Source: Streptomyces macrolidinus (lineage in GTDB: Bacteria; Actinomycetota; Actinomycetes; Streptomycetales; Streptomycetaceae). Taken from it: DNA of 61,995 nt. Every line of letters begins with the position of its first letter. The first letter of the stretch is position 1. The position numbers and the translations under genes are program-made. The stretch lies in contig NZ_JAMWMR010000033.1 of NCBI RefSeq assembly GCF_023887685.1, positions 1-61,995 of the forward strand. Reading direction: 5' to 3'. Under the pieces are notes generated by a model. It was given only the letters and a program-made list of their open reading frames with translations, did not search any database and had not been told where the DNA came from. This document shows, in pieces, positions 32,710 to 40,607 of the stretch.

Positions 32710-32730
32710 TTACCTAGAGGTCCTAGGTAA
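32710..32730. promoter_or_regulatory. TetR-type operator TTACCTAG-N5-CTAGGTAA
   Basis: Perfect 8-bp inverted repeats (32710-32717 and 32723-32730) separated by 5 nt lie 11 nt upstream of the tetR start codon, between its promoter and Shine-Dalgarno. Its position strongly implies autoregulation. Confidence 0.8.
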
Positions 32731-32799
32731 TACTCTAGCCCGCCTAAGTGGCGCCGTGAAGAGGCGAGTTGAGCGAGGGGGCGCGGCCGGGCGCTTGGC

Positions 32800-33615
32800 C
32801 TACGCCTCGGCGGCGACCCGGTCGACCCAGTCCAGCATCAGCGCGTCGAACAGCTCGACCTGCTCGATCTGGAGGTTGTGTCCGGCCATGTCCAGCGTCG
32901 CGAAGCTCGCCCGCGGGTAGTGCGGCAGCAGTTCGAACTGGTCGAGGTAGCCGACGCTGGAGTCCTGCCGCCCGGTCACGATCAGGGTCGGCCGCTGGAA
33001 CGGCTCGCCGTCTTCCGGGCCCTCGGTGAGCTGCCAACGCTGCCGGATACGGGCCATCGCCTCCGTGTCGGCCGCGTCGAGGCCGGACAGGATCTCTTCA
33101 CGGAACCGCCGCGCCGTATCCGAGGTCTGTACCACCGTGACCTCGTCGAACTCCTCGGCGACCTGCGGGTCCAGCGAGTCGAGCAGACCGGGTTCGCTGC
33201 GCAGCACCTGGTGGGCGGGGACCCTGCGCTCGGGTGGCTCGACCGCGTCGGCGAGCGGGCAGATCAGCGCCAGCCCGAGGACCTGCTCGGCCCGGGACCT
33301 GGCGAGCGCGCGGGCGAGATAGCCGCCGTAGGACTCGCCGACGAGCAGGAAGGGCTCGCCGCCTATGGTGCGGTCGACGAACTCCTCCACCGCCCGCAGC
33401 ATGTCGTCCGAACTCGCCATGGACGGCGGGGCGGGCGACTTGCCCATCGCGGGGAGATCCGGATACAGCCGCCGGTACCCCTCTCGTCGCGCGAAGACCG
33501 GTTCCATGCAGCCGAGCATCAGGCGATGGTCGGGCGTCCAGCCGTGCAGAGCCAGGACGGGGCGACCGGCTCCCTTCTCGACGAAGTGCAGGGTCATGGA
33601 GGCGTTGTCGGACAT
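32800..33615 (-). CDS. Alpha/beta hydrolase
   Basis: A 271-aa hydrolase with LALHGWTPDHR (oxyanion region), the nucleophile elbow VGESYGGYLA (Ser at about residue 98), an acidic residue in TGRQDSSVGY and the catalytic His in DMAGHNLQIEQ. It resembles haloalkane-dehalogenase/peroxidase-like hydrolases in layout, but the substrate cannot be assigned. ATG at 33615 has AAGGAT 5 nt upstream. It stands alone. Confidence 0.87.
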   Translation of the reverse strand: MSDNASMTLHFVEKGAGRPVLALHGWTPDHRLMLGCMEPVFARREGYRRLYPDLPAMGKSPAPPSMASSDDMLRAVEEFVDRTIGGEPFLLVGESYGGYLARALARSRAEQVLGLALICPLADAVEPPERRVPAHQVLRSEPGLLDSLDPQVAEEFDEVTVVQTSDTARRFREEILSGLDAADTEAMARIRQRWQLTEGPEDGEPFQRPTLIVTGRQDSSVGYLDQFELLPHYPRASFATLDMAGHNLQIEQVELFDALMLDWVDRVAAEA

Positions 33616-33739
33616 GGCGGATCCTTGTCGGTCGGACGTATGGCCTGGCCCGAGCATCCTGCCACCCGGGTCTGACATCGACGGGACGAGAGGGGGAGGG
33701 GCGTGGACCGCCGGGCAGACGGGAATTTGACGACAGGTC

Positions 33740-34696
33740 CTAGCGGCTCATCGTGATCTCCTGGCCGATACGCGACAGCTTCGCGGGGTTGCGTACGGCG
33801 TAGAGCCCGGTGATGAGGCCGCCGTCGATACGCATCGTCAGGACGGTGTCGGTCTCTCCGTCCACCTTGATGATCAGCGCGGGGTGTCCGTTGACCTGGA
33901 TCGGCCGCAGCGACGCCAGGCCGGCGAGTCGGCTCAGTCCATGGGTCACCCGGTCGGCGCCGACGATGGGTGCGAGGGCGGCCCGTACGACTCCGCCGCC
34001 GTCGGTGAGCAGGACGACGTCCGGTGCGAGGATGTCGAGCAGCCGCCTCATGTCGCCTGTCGCGACCGCCTGTTGGAAGGCGGCGAGCGCGTCGCGCGCC
34101 TCGGCCGGGGGAACGACTTCACGCGGGCGGCGCGCGGCCACGTGAGTACGCGCGCGGTGGGCGATCTGGCGGACCGCGACCGGTGTCTTGTCGACGGCCT
34201 CCGCGATCTCGTCGTAGCCGAACCGGAAGACCTCGCGGAGCACGAACACCGCGCGCTCGGTGGGCGCGAGCGTCTCCAGGACCAGCATCATCGCCATCGA
34301 GACGCTGTCCGCCAGCTCGACGTCCTCGGCCACGTCGGGCGCGGTCAGCAGTGGCTCGGGCAGCCAGGGGCCGACGTAGGACTCCTTGCGCCGACGCAGC
34401 GTACGCAGCCGGATCAGGGCTTCCCGTGTGGTGATCCGGACCAGGAAGGCGCGCCGGTCCCGCACCGTGTCGAGATCGACGCCCACCCAGCGCAGCCAGG
34501 TCTCCTGCAGCACGTCCTCCGCGTCGGCCGCCGAGCCGAGCATCTCGTAGGCGACGGTGAACAGGAGGTTGCGGTAGGCGACGAAGGTCCGGGTGGCCGA
34601 GTCCATGCGGCGGTCGGAAGCAGGGCGTTCATCAGTGAAGGTTCCGGTATCGGGATCGGTATCGCTGTGGATGGCTCGCTCGCCGCGTTGATTCAT
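33740..34696 (-). CDS. ECF41-type RNA polymerase sigma factor (SigJ-like)
   Basis: A 318-aa ECF sigma factor with sigma2 (FVAYRNLLFTVAYEMLGSAADAEDVLQETWLRW), sigma4 (TLAPTERAVFVLREVFRFGYDEIAEAVDKTPVAVRQIAHRAR) and a C-terminal SnoaL-like domain. The ECF41 hallmarks are present: WLPEP in the linker (residues 111-115) and NPAKL near the C terminus (303-307). In this group the C-terminal domain controls activity without a separate anti-sigma factor. ATG at 34696 has AGGAG 5 nt upstream; 34699 is also ATG. It is divergent from a carboxymuconolactone-decarboxylase-family gene, its usual target. Confidence 0.93.
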   Translation of the reverse strand: MNQRGERAIHSDTDPDTGTFTDERPASDRRMDSATRTFVAYRNLLFTVAYEMLGSAADAEDVLQETWLRWVGVDLDTVRDRRAFLVRITTREALIRLRTLRRRKESYVGPWLPEPLLTAPDVAEDVELADSVSMAMMLVLETLAPTERAVFVLREVFRFGYDEIAEAVDKTPVAVRQIAHRARTHVAARRPREVVPPAEARDALAAFQQAVATGDMRRLLDILAPDVVLLTDGGGVVRAALAPIVGADRVTHGLSRLAGLASLRPIQVNGHPALIIKVDGETDTVLTMRIDGGLITGLYAVRNPAKLSRIGQEITMSR

Positions 34697-34737
34697 CATG
34701 GCTCCTACCCGTCCGCTCGCGACCATGTCACGCACGA

Positions 34738-34764
34738 GATGCCGGACCCGGCCGTGGTGTGACA
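34738..34764 (-). promoter_or_regulatory. ECF41-type promoter of the sigma factor gene
   Basis: On the minus strand TGTCACA (34764-34758), a 16-nt spacer and CATC (34741-34738). The ECF41 consensus as I recall it is TGTCACA-N16-CGTC, so there is one mismatch in the -10. Autoregulation is implied. Confidence 0.75.
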
Positions 34765-34798
34765 CCTGAAGCGGGTGGCCTACGTCACACAACGGTGC

Positions 34799-34825
34799 TG
34801 TCACAGCGACCTGTCGACCGGCATC
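34799..34825 (+). promoter_or_regulatory. ECF41-type promoter of the CMD-family gene
   Basis: TGTCACA (34799-34805), a 16-nt spacer and CATC (34822-34825): identical boxes and spacing to the promoter of the divergent sigma gene. This makes the gene at 34892 a direct target of the neighbouring sigma factor. Confidence 0.78.
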
Positions 34826-34891
34826 TCTGGGTCGTCACGCTGCCGGGCGAACGAGCCGCACGGCAGCCCGTCACACGAGTGAGGACGAGCC

Positions 34892-35377
34892 ATGGAACCC
34901 CGTATCAACCTGATGACCAACCCGATCGGTGCCAGAATCGGCAAGCGGTTCTACAACGTCAACCTGGCGATTCAGGAGGCGGACCTGCCCAAGTCGGTGC
35001 AGGAGTTGGTGGCGCTGCGCGCCAGCCAGATCAACGGCTGCGGCTGGTGCGTCGACGCCCACACCAAGGAGGCCGCGGCGCAGGGAGAGACCGCGGTCCG
35101 GATCAACCTGGTCGCCGTCTGGCGCGAGTCGACGGTGTTCACCGAGGCCGAACGCGCCGCGCTGGCGCTTGCGGAGGAGGGAACTCGGCTCGCCGACCAC
35201 CATCAGGGTGTGTCCGACGAGACCTGGTCCGAGCTGTGCAAGCACTACGACGAGGACCAGATCGCGGCACTGGTCTCCCTGGTTGCCATGATCAACGCGG
35301 CCAACCGACTCTCCGTGATCACACACACGCGAGGCGGGTCGTACACCCCGGGCAAGTTCGCCACCCTCGCGGACTGA
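34892..35377 (+). CDS. Carboxymuconolactone decarboxylase/AhpD-like protein
   Basis: A 161-aa protein of the CMD/AhpD fold. The CGWC motif with downstream His (NGCGWCVDAHTKEA, about residues 48-61) is the AhpD-type proton-relay and disulfide site, suggesting peroxidase or thiol-reductase chemistry. Such genes are the conserved partners of ECF41 sigma factors, usually as the sole target operon. GAGGA lies 6 nt before the ATG. The promoter at 34799-34825 matches that of the sigma gene. Confidence 0.92.
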   Translation: MEPRINLMTNPIGARIGKRFYNVNLAIQEADLPKSVQELVALRASQINGCGWCVDAHTKEAAAQGETAVRINLVAVWRESTVFTEAERAALALAEEGTRLADHHQGVSDETWSELCKHYDEDQIAALVSLVAMINAANRLSVITHTRGGSYTPGKFATLAD

Positions 35378-35496
35378 CCGAGCGGAACCGCGGCCCGGCC
35401 CAGGGCTCCGGCCTCGGGCCAGGCCGCGGTCGGCGTACCGTATGGGCGTCTTGACGTTCGTCGGTCGGGCGACACGGGGGTACGGGGGAGTGGCTG

Positions 35497-36729
35497 GTGG
35501 GGGAGAAGCGGGCTGGTGGGCGGGTACGGGACTTCCGGATCTTCTGGGGTGCGCTGACGCTCTCCGTCCTCGGTGACTCCTTCGCCCTGATCGCGCTGCC
35601 GCTGCTGGTGCTGGAGGCGACCGGGTCCGTCGCGCGCATGGGGCTGCTGACGGCGGTCGGTGGCGCGGCGATGGTGCTGTCCGGGGTCTTCGCCGGGGTG
35701 GTGGTGGACCGGGTGGATCGCAGGAAGCTGCTCATCGCCTGCGATCTGGTGCGGATGGTTCTCTACGGGCTCGTGCCGCTGGTGTGGCTCGCCGGGCCGC
35801 GGATCTGGCTGCTGTACACCGTGCTGCCGCTGTGCGAGGCGGTCGGCATGGTGTTCTCCGTCGCGTATGTGACCGTCGTCCGCGGCCTGGTCGACGCCGA
35901 CCGGATCACCGAGGCCAACGGCCGGTTGAACGCGAGCGCCGCGGCGGCGGGGGTGGTCGGCCCGCTCGGCGCGGGTGTCGTGGCGGCCTGGGCGGGTCCG
36001 GCGGCGGCGGTCGCGGTGGACGCGGCGAGCTTCGGTGTCTCGGCGGTGTGTCTGAGCCTCGTACGGTTCCGGCGGGGCGTGTCGCCCGAACCGGCCGCGG
36101 ATCGGCAGGGGTTGTGGCGGGATCTGCTCGCCGGGGCGTCGTTCCTGCGGCGCCATCCGATCCTGCGTGTCCTGACGCTGCTGCTGTGCCTGTTCAGCTT
36201 CCTTGAGCTGGGCCTGAACGACCTGATCATCTACCACCTCAAGCACGACCTCGGGCAGGGCGACGGCACGGTCGGCAGCGTCCTCGCGATCGGCGCGCTG
36301 GGCACGATCGCCGGGGCCCTGCTGGTGGCCCGGATACGCCGTGGCCTCGGCTTCGGACCCACCTGGATCGGCGCGGTGACCGTCAGTGGCTGTGCGCTGG
36401 GCGGCATCGGGCTGGCCGGTGGGGTACCGTCCGTCGCCCTGCTGACCGCGGCGTTCCTGGGCAGCGTCAGCATCGCGGGAACGTGCTCGATGTCCCTGCG
36501 CCAGGAGGTGACCCCGGAGCATCTGCTCGGCCGGGTCACCTCCGCGTTCTGGACCATCCACTATGCGGCGGCCCCCATCGGCGCGGCCGTGGTCACGTGG
36601 GCGGCACAGCACCACGGCACAGCGGCGGTGGGTGCGGTCTGCGGCACGGCGTGCGTGGGCATAGCGGCACTGGCCCTGTTCACCCCGGTACGAACACGCC
36701 GCCCGGAGGCCGCGCCCGAGGGGGCGTGA
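35497..36729 (+). CDS. MFS transporter (EntS/macrolide-efflux-like)
   Basis: A 410-aa membrane protein with about 12 TM helices. It resembles the MFS_3/enterobactin-exporter group: DFRIFWGALTLSVLGDSFALIALPLLVLE at helix 1 and the loop motif GVVVDRVDRRKLLIACDLVR between helices 2 and 3. The exported compound is unknown. GTG at 35497 has GGGGGAG 6 nt upstream. It is a single gene, convergent with the beta-galactosidase gene. Confidence 0.88.
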   Translation: MGEKRAGGRVRDFRIFWGALTLSVLGDSFALIALPLLVLEATGSVARMGLLTAVGGAAMVLSGVFAGVVVDRVDRRKLLIACDLVRMVLYGLVPLVWLAGPRIWLLYTVLPLCEAVGMVFSVAYVTVVRGLVDADRITEANGRLNASAAAAGVVGPLGAGVVAAWAGPAAAVAVDAASFGVSAVCLSLVRFRRGVSPEPAADRQGLWRDLLAGASFLRRHPILRVLTLLLCLFSFLELGLNDLIIYHLKHDLGQGDGTVGSVLAIGALGTIAGALLVARIRRGLGFGPTWIGAVTVSGCALGGIGLAGGVPSVALLTAAFLGSVSIAGTCSMSLRQEVTPEHLLGRVTSAFWTIHYAAAPIGAAVVTWAAQHHGTAAVGAVCGTACVGIAALALFTPVRTRRPEAAPEGA

Positions 36730-36823
36730 GTGAGTGCCGGGGAGCGGGTCAGTCCCTCGTGCTCCGGGTGATGCGGTAGAGCACGTTCGGACGCAACGGC
36801 CCGTCGGGCGCGGTGAGATCGGG

Positions 36824-39703
36824 TCACTTCGGTCCATCGACCGCCGAGAAGACGAAGGAGAACTCCCTGGGTTCGGCTCGCAGGAAGTACCGCGGCAGCG
36901 GGCCCGGACCGCACGACTGGGAACCGATGCCGTGCTGACCGTGGTCGAGGTTGAGCCACACCGTGTCGCCGGGCGTGAGGTCGGTGAGGTGCCTGGCGGC
37001 GTCCAGTTGCTCGTTCGTCCAACGGCGTGCGCTGAACCAGAACTCCGGGTCGCCGTCGATCCTCAGGCCGCCGATCTCCGCCCAACGGACGTCGGCACGG
37101 GCGCCGTTCTCCTGCGGGCGGACGTACGGGGTCTGGAGATCTTCCACGGTCGCGCTCCAACGCCCCAGTAGCGACGCTGACTTGGTGTCCGGGTACGCCT
37201 CACCAGGGCCGCCGCCGAACCAGCGCACCCGGTCCGCCGTACCCGGAAGCCCCAGCCTGATCCCGAGTCGCGGCAGCGGGACCGTCCAGTCGCCCTCGGG
37301 TGCGACGGAGACCCTCAGCTTCAGTCGGGTGCCGTCCGAGGTCCAGCGGTAGATCGCGGCCAAGCCCAACTCGCCGGCCGCGGGCGCCACTCGGGTTCGT
37401 ACGGTCAGTGCGTCGCCGCCCGGCTCGACCGCGTCCAGGCGGTGCCGCATACGGTGCAGGCCCAGCTTGCGCCACAGCAGGCCGTAGCGGGGGTCGGACT
37501 GCCACGGCGCGCCCATGTCGTTGTCCGTCGGCGCCCGCCACACGTCCAGGCGGAGCCCGGTCACCTCGACTTGGCCGACGCTCCTGAGCGCGCCCGTACG
37601 CGCGTCGAAGGAGGCCGGGCCGAGACTGATCCGGTCATCGACGGACACGGGGGTCGCGGTCGGGGTGACCCGCGCGGGTGGCCGCGTGGAGAGGGGGAAC
37701 TGGGCCCAGGCGACCGGGTGTTCCCGAGGCGCCCACGCCGTGTCGGCTGCCAGTGCCGCCCGAACCGTCCACTGCGTCTCACCACCGCGCCTGTCCGGCG
37801 GCGGCTGTGGCAGCTTCACCACCGCCGACTCTCCTGGCGACAGGGCCGGGACCGCCAGTGGGCCCGACTCTACCGTCTCGCCGTCGACTTGGCAGGACCA
37901 GGAGAACGCCAGCGCCGACAGGTCCGCGAAGTCGTACAGGTTGCGGATCCGTACGGCCCCGTCCGCCCCCTCGTCCTCGATACGGACCGGCTCGATCACC
38001 TTCTTGTACTCGACCAGTCCCGGCGACGGCGTCCGGTCGGGGAACAGCAGTCCGTCGCAGACGAAGTTCCCGTCGTGCAACTCCTCGCCGAAGTCGCCAC
38101 CGTAGGCGAAGCCGAGGCGTTCGTCCCGGATGCCGTGGTCGATCCACTCCCAGACGAAGCCGCCCTGGATCCGGTCGTACGTCTCGAAGAGCCGCTGGTA
38201 GTCGGCGATGCCACCGGGGCCGTTGCCCATCGCGTGGCCGTACTCGCAGAGGATGAAGGGGAGTCGGCGGCGTCTGAGGGGGCCGCCGTCCAGGCCTCGG
38301 CCGATTCGCTCGACCTCCTCGTGGCACGCGTACATCCGTGAATACACGTCCGTGTCACGGCAGTTGATGTCTCGCTCGTAGTGCACGAGCCGCGACGTGT
38401 CCCGGCCGTGGATCCACTCGGCCATCGCCGTCAGGCCCCGCCCGGTGCCCGCCTCGTTGCCGAGGGACCACAGGACCACCGACGGGTGGTTCTTGTCCCG
38501 TTCGACCATGCGGGCGGCACGGTCCAGGAGCGCCGGGGTCCAGCGGTCGTCGTCGACCGGGTTGTCCCGCCAGGCCTGTTCGATGAAGCCATGGGTCTCC
38601 AGGTCGCACTCGTCGATGACCCACAGCCCCAACTCGTCGCACAGGTCGAGGAAGGCCGGATGCGGCGGATAGTGCGAGGTGCGCACGGCGTTGATGTTGT
38701 GCCGCTTCATCAGCAGCACGTCCGCCCGCATGGTCTCCGGATCGAGCGCGCGCCCGTTCTCCGGATGCCATTCATGGCGGTTGACGCCCTTGAAGAGGAT
38801 CGGCCTCCCGTTCACCGTGATCCGGCCGTCCGTCAGGGCGACCGTACGGAAGCCGATCCTGAGCGGTACGCGTTCGCCCTCGGTGGTCAGCACACCGTCG
38901 TACAGCGTCGGGGTCTCCGCGGTCCACGGTTCGACGGGCACGGTCACCAGTTCGCCGGTGGCGACCTCGATACCGAGCGCGGGGACGGTGACCCGGCCCG
39001 GAACGTCCGAGTCGACCTTCAGCGTGCCCTCGCCCCGGACATGGTCGTACGAGGCGTGCACGAAGAAGTCGAGGACACCGCCGGCGGGGCGGTGCAGCAA
39101 GGTGACGTCCCGGAAGATGCCCGGCAGCCACCACTGGTCCTGGTCCTCCAGATAGGACCCGGCCGACCACTGGTGGACCCGGACCGCGAGCACGTTGCCG
39201 GTCGGCTGGAGCAACTGCCCGACCGCGAACTCGTGCGGCAGCCGCGAGCCCTGGAACGTACCGAGGTCCGTGCCGTTCAGCCAGACGCGGGCGCAGGACT
39301 CGACACCGTCGAAGCGGAGAACGGCCCCGCCGTCCGAGGGCCAGCTCTCCGGCAGGTCGAAGACGCGCAGATGGTCACCGGTCGGGTTCTCGGTCGGCAC
39401 CCGCGGCGGGTCGACCGGGAAGGGATAGAGGTGGTTGGTGTAGATGGGGGCGCCATGGCCCTGGAGCACCCAGTGGCCGGGGACCGCGACCTCCGCCCAG
39501 GCACCCGCGTCGAAGCCGGGCTCGGCGAACGCGTCGTCCTCGGCGTCGGCGGTGGCGGACAGCCGGAAGCGCCATCTGCCGTTCAGCGAGAGGGACGCCG
39601 CGTCCGAGGACGCGTACCAGGCACGCGGCGGCAGGAACCCACTGCCCGGTGCGACATCCTCGATGTAGTCGGTGGTGGTACGGATGCGGAGGGACATCGG
39701 CAT
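36824..39703 (-). CDS. lacZ: Beta-galactosidase, GH2 LacZ type
   Basis: A 959-aa cytoplasmic enzyme with all LacZ domains: sugar-binding jelly-roll at the N terminus, Ig-like domains, TIM barrel, and the C-terminal beta-gal small-chain domain. The acid/base Glu is in SLGNEAGTG, the nucleophile Glu is in ILCEYGHAMGNGPG, and the metal/substrate segment is VNRHEWHPENGR. It hydrolyses beta-galactosides such as lactose. ATG at 39703 has AGGAG 3-4 nt upstream; a second ATG follows two codons later. A perfect 9-1-9 dyad upstream may be its operator. No sugar transporter is adjacent. Confidence 0.94.
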   Translation of the reverse strand: MPMSLRIRTTTDYIEDVAPGSGFLPPRAWYASSDAASLSLNGRWRFRLSATADAEDDAFAEPGFDAGAWAEVAVPGHWVLQGHGAPIYTNHLYPFPVDPPRVPTENPTGDHLRVFDLPESWPSDGGAVLRFDGVESCARVWLNGTDLGTFQGSRLPHEFAVGQLLQPTGNVLAVRVHQWSAGSYLEDQDQWWLPGIFRDVTLLHRPAGGVLDFFVHASYDHVRGEGTLKVDSDVPGRVTVPALGIEVATGELVTVPVEPWTAETPTLYDGVLTTEGERVPLRIGFRTVALTDGRITVNGRPILFKGVNRHEWHPENGRALDPETMRADVLLMKRHNINAVRTSHYPPHPAFLDLCDELGLWVIDECDLETHGFIEQAWRDNPVDDDRWTPALLDRAARMVERDKNHPSVVLWSLGNEAGTGRGLTAMAEWIHGRDTSRLVHYERDINCRDTDVYSRMYACHEEVERIGRGLDGGPLRRRRLPFILCEYGHAMGNGPGGIADYQRLFETYDRIQGGFVWEWIDHGIRDERLGFAYGGDFGEELHDGNFVCDGLLFPDRTPSPGLVEYKKVIEPVRIEDEGADGAVRIRNLYDFADLSALAFSWSCQVDGETVESGPLAVPALSPGESAVVKLPQPPPDRRGGETQWTVRAALAADTAWAPREHPVAWAQFPLSTRPPARVTPTATPVSVDDRISLGPASFDARTGALRSVGQVEVTGLRLDVWRAPTDNDMGAPWQSDPRYGLLWRKLGLHRMRHRLDAVEPGGDALTVRTRVAPAAGELGLAAIYRWTSDGTRLKLRVSVAPEGDWTVPLPRLGIRLGLPGTADRVRWFGGGPGEAYPDTKSASLLGRWSATVEDLQTPYVRPQENGARADVRWAEIGGLRIDGDPEFWFSARRWTNEQLDAARHLTDLTPGDTVWLNLDHGQHGIGSQSCGPGPLPRYFLRAEPREFSFVFSAVDGPK

Positions 39704-39760
39704 CGGTCTCCTGGACGAGATCGGCGTGTCGCTGATATCTGAGCCAGGGACCATCCTGCA

Positions 39761-39779
39761 CGCAGTCCCCGGGACTGCG
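39761..39779. promoter_or_regulatory. Palindrome between lacZ and the divergent PNPOx-like gene
   Basis: CGCAGTCCC-C-GGGACTGCG is a perfect 9-1-9 dyad, 58 nt upstream of the lacZ start and about 84 nt upstream of the divergent gene's -10 (TAGCGT, 39863-39868). It is an operator candidate for lacZ. Confidence 0.5.
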
Positions 39780-39875
39780 CCCCACCTTGCGCGCAACAGC
39801 TCGCGAACCGGTCCGCCCCGGTCGTACGTGAACACCGGGCGACAACCGGCAGGAAGGCTCGATAGCGTCGCGATC

Positions 39876-40550
39876 ATGACACAGTCGCCGTATCCCTCCA
39901 CCCTTCCGCAGACCGAACTCACCCGGCACCGCCGCCTGCGCGAGCAGGGCAGTGACCGCCGGGCCGATCTCGACGCCATCCTCGACGCGGGGTTCGTCTG
40001 TCACCTCGGGGTGATCGTCGAAGGGCGGCCCCTGGTCGTGCCCACGGTGTACGGACGGGACGAGCGCGTGCTGTACCTGCACGGCTCGGTGGCCAGCCGG
40101 AGCATGGCGGGCGGCACCCCCGTATGCGTCACCGTCACCCATGTCGACGGACTCGTCCTCGCGCGCTCGGTGTTCGAGCACGGCGTGAACTACCGCAGCG
40201 CGGTCATCCACGGCACCGCCCGCAAGGTCACCGACCCGGACGAGAAGCTGGAGGGGCTGCGCCGGCTCACCGAGCACGCGACACCGGGGCAGTGGACCTA
40301 CGCCCGGCAGCCGGGCCGCAAGGAGTTGGCCGCCACCACCCTGCTCGCCCTCTCCCTCGAAGAAGCATCGGTCAAGATCCGTACGGGCGCCCCCGACGAC
40401 GGCGACGGACCCGACGCCGACCTGGGCATCTGGGCCGGAACCCTGCCGCTCACCGCCACCTGGGGCGCCCCCGAGCCCGACCCGCTGCTGCCGCCGGACA
40501 TCCCCGTACCAGCCCACCTCGCGCGACGCGAAGGGACCCGGCACGGCTGA
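39876..40550 (+). CDS. Pyridoxamine 5'-phosphate oxidase-like flavin/F420-binding protein
   Basis: A 224-aa split-barrel protein of the PNPOx-like/nitroimidazole-reductase-type group: LDAGFVCHLGVIVEGRPLVVPTVYG, VLYLHGSVASRSM and YRSAVIHGTARKV match the family, which binds FMN, F420 or heme. A specific reaction is not assignable. The start is leaderless (TAGCGT, 7 nt). It is followed after 57 nt by a radical SAM gene on the same strand, so the two may be functionally linked. Confidence 0.85.
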   Translation: MTQSPYPSTLPQTELTRHRRLREQGSDRRADLDAILDAGFVCHLGVIVEGRPLVVPTVYGRDERVLYLHGSVASRSMAGGTPVCVTVTHVDGLVLARSVFEHGVNYRSAVIHGTARKVTDPDEKLEGLRRLTEHATPGQWTYARQPGRKELAATTLLALSLEEASVKIRTGAPDDGDGPDADLGIWAGTLPLTATWGAPEPDPLLPPDIPVPAHLARREGTRHG

Positions 40551-40607
40551 CGCGCGGGCCGGGGCATACCGTGAGGAGTCGAATGCCCGAGCCGGGAGGA
40601 GATATGG

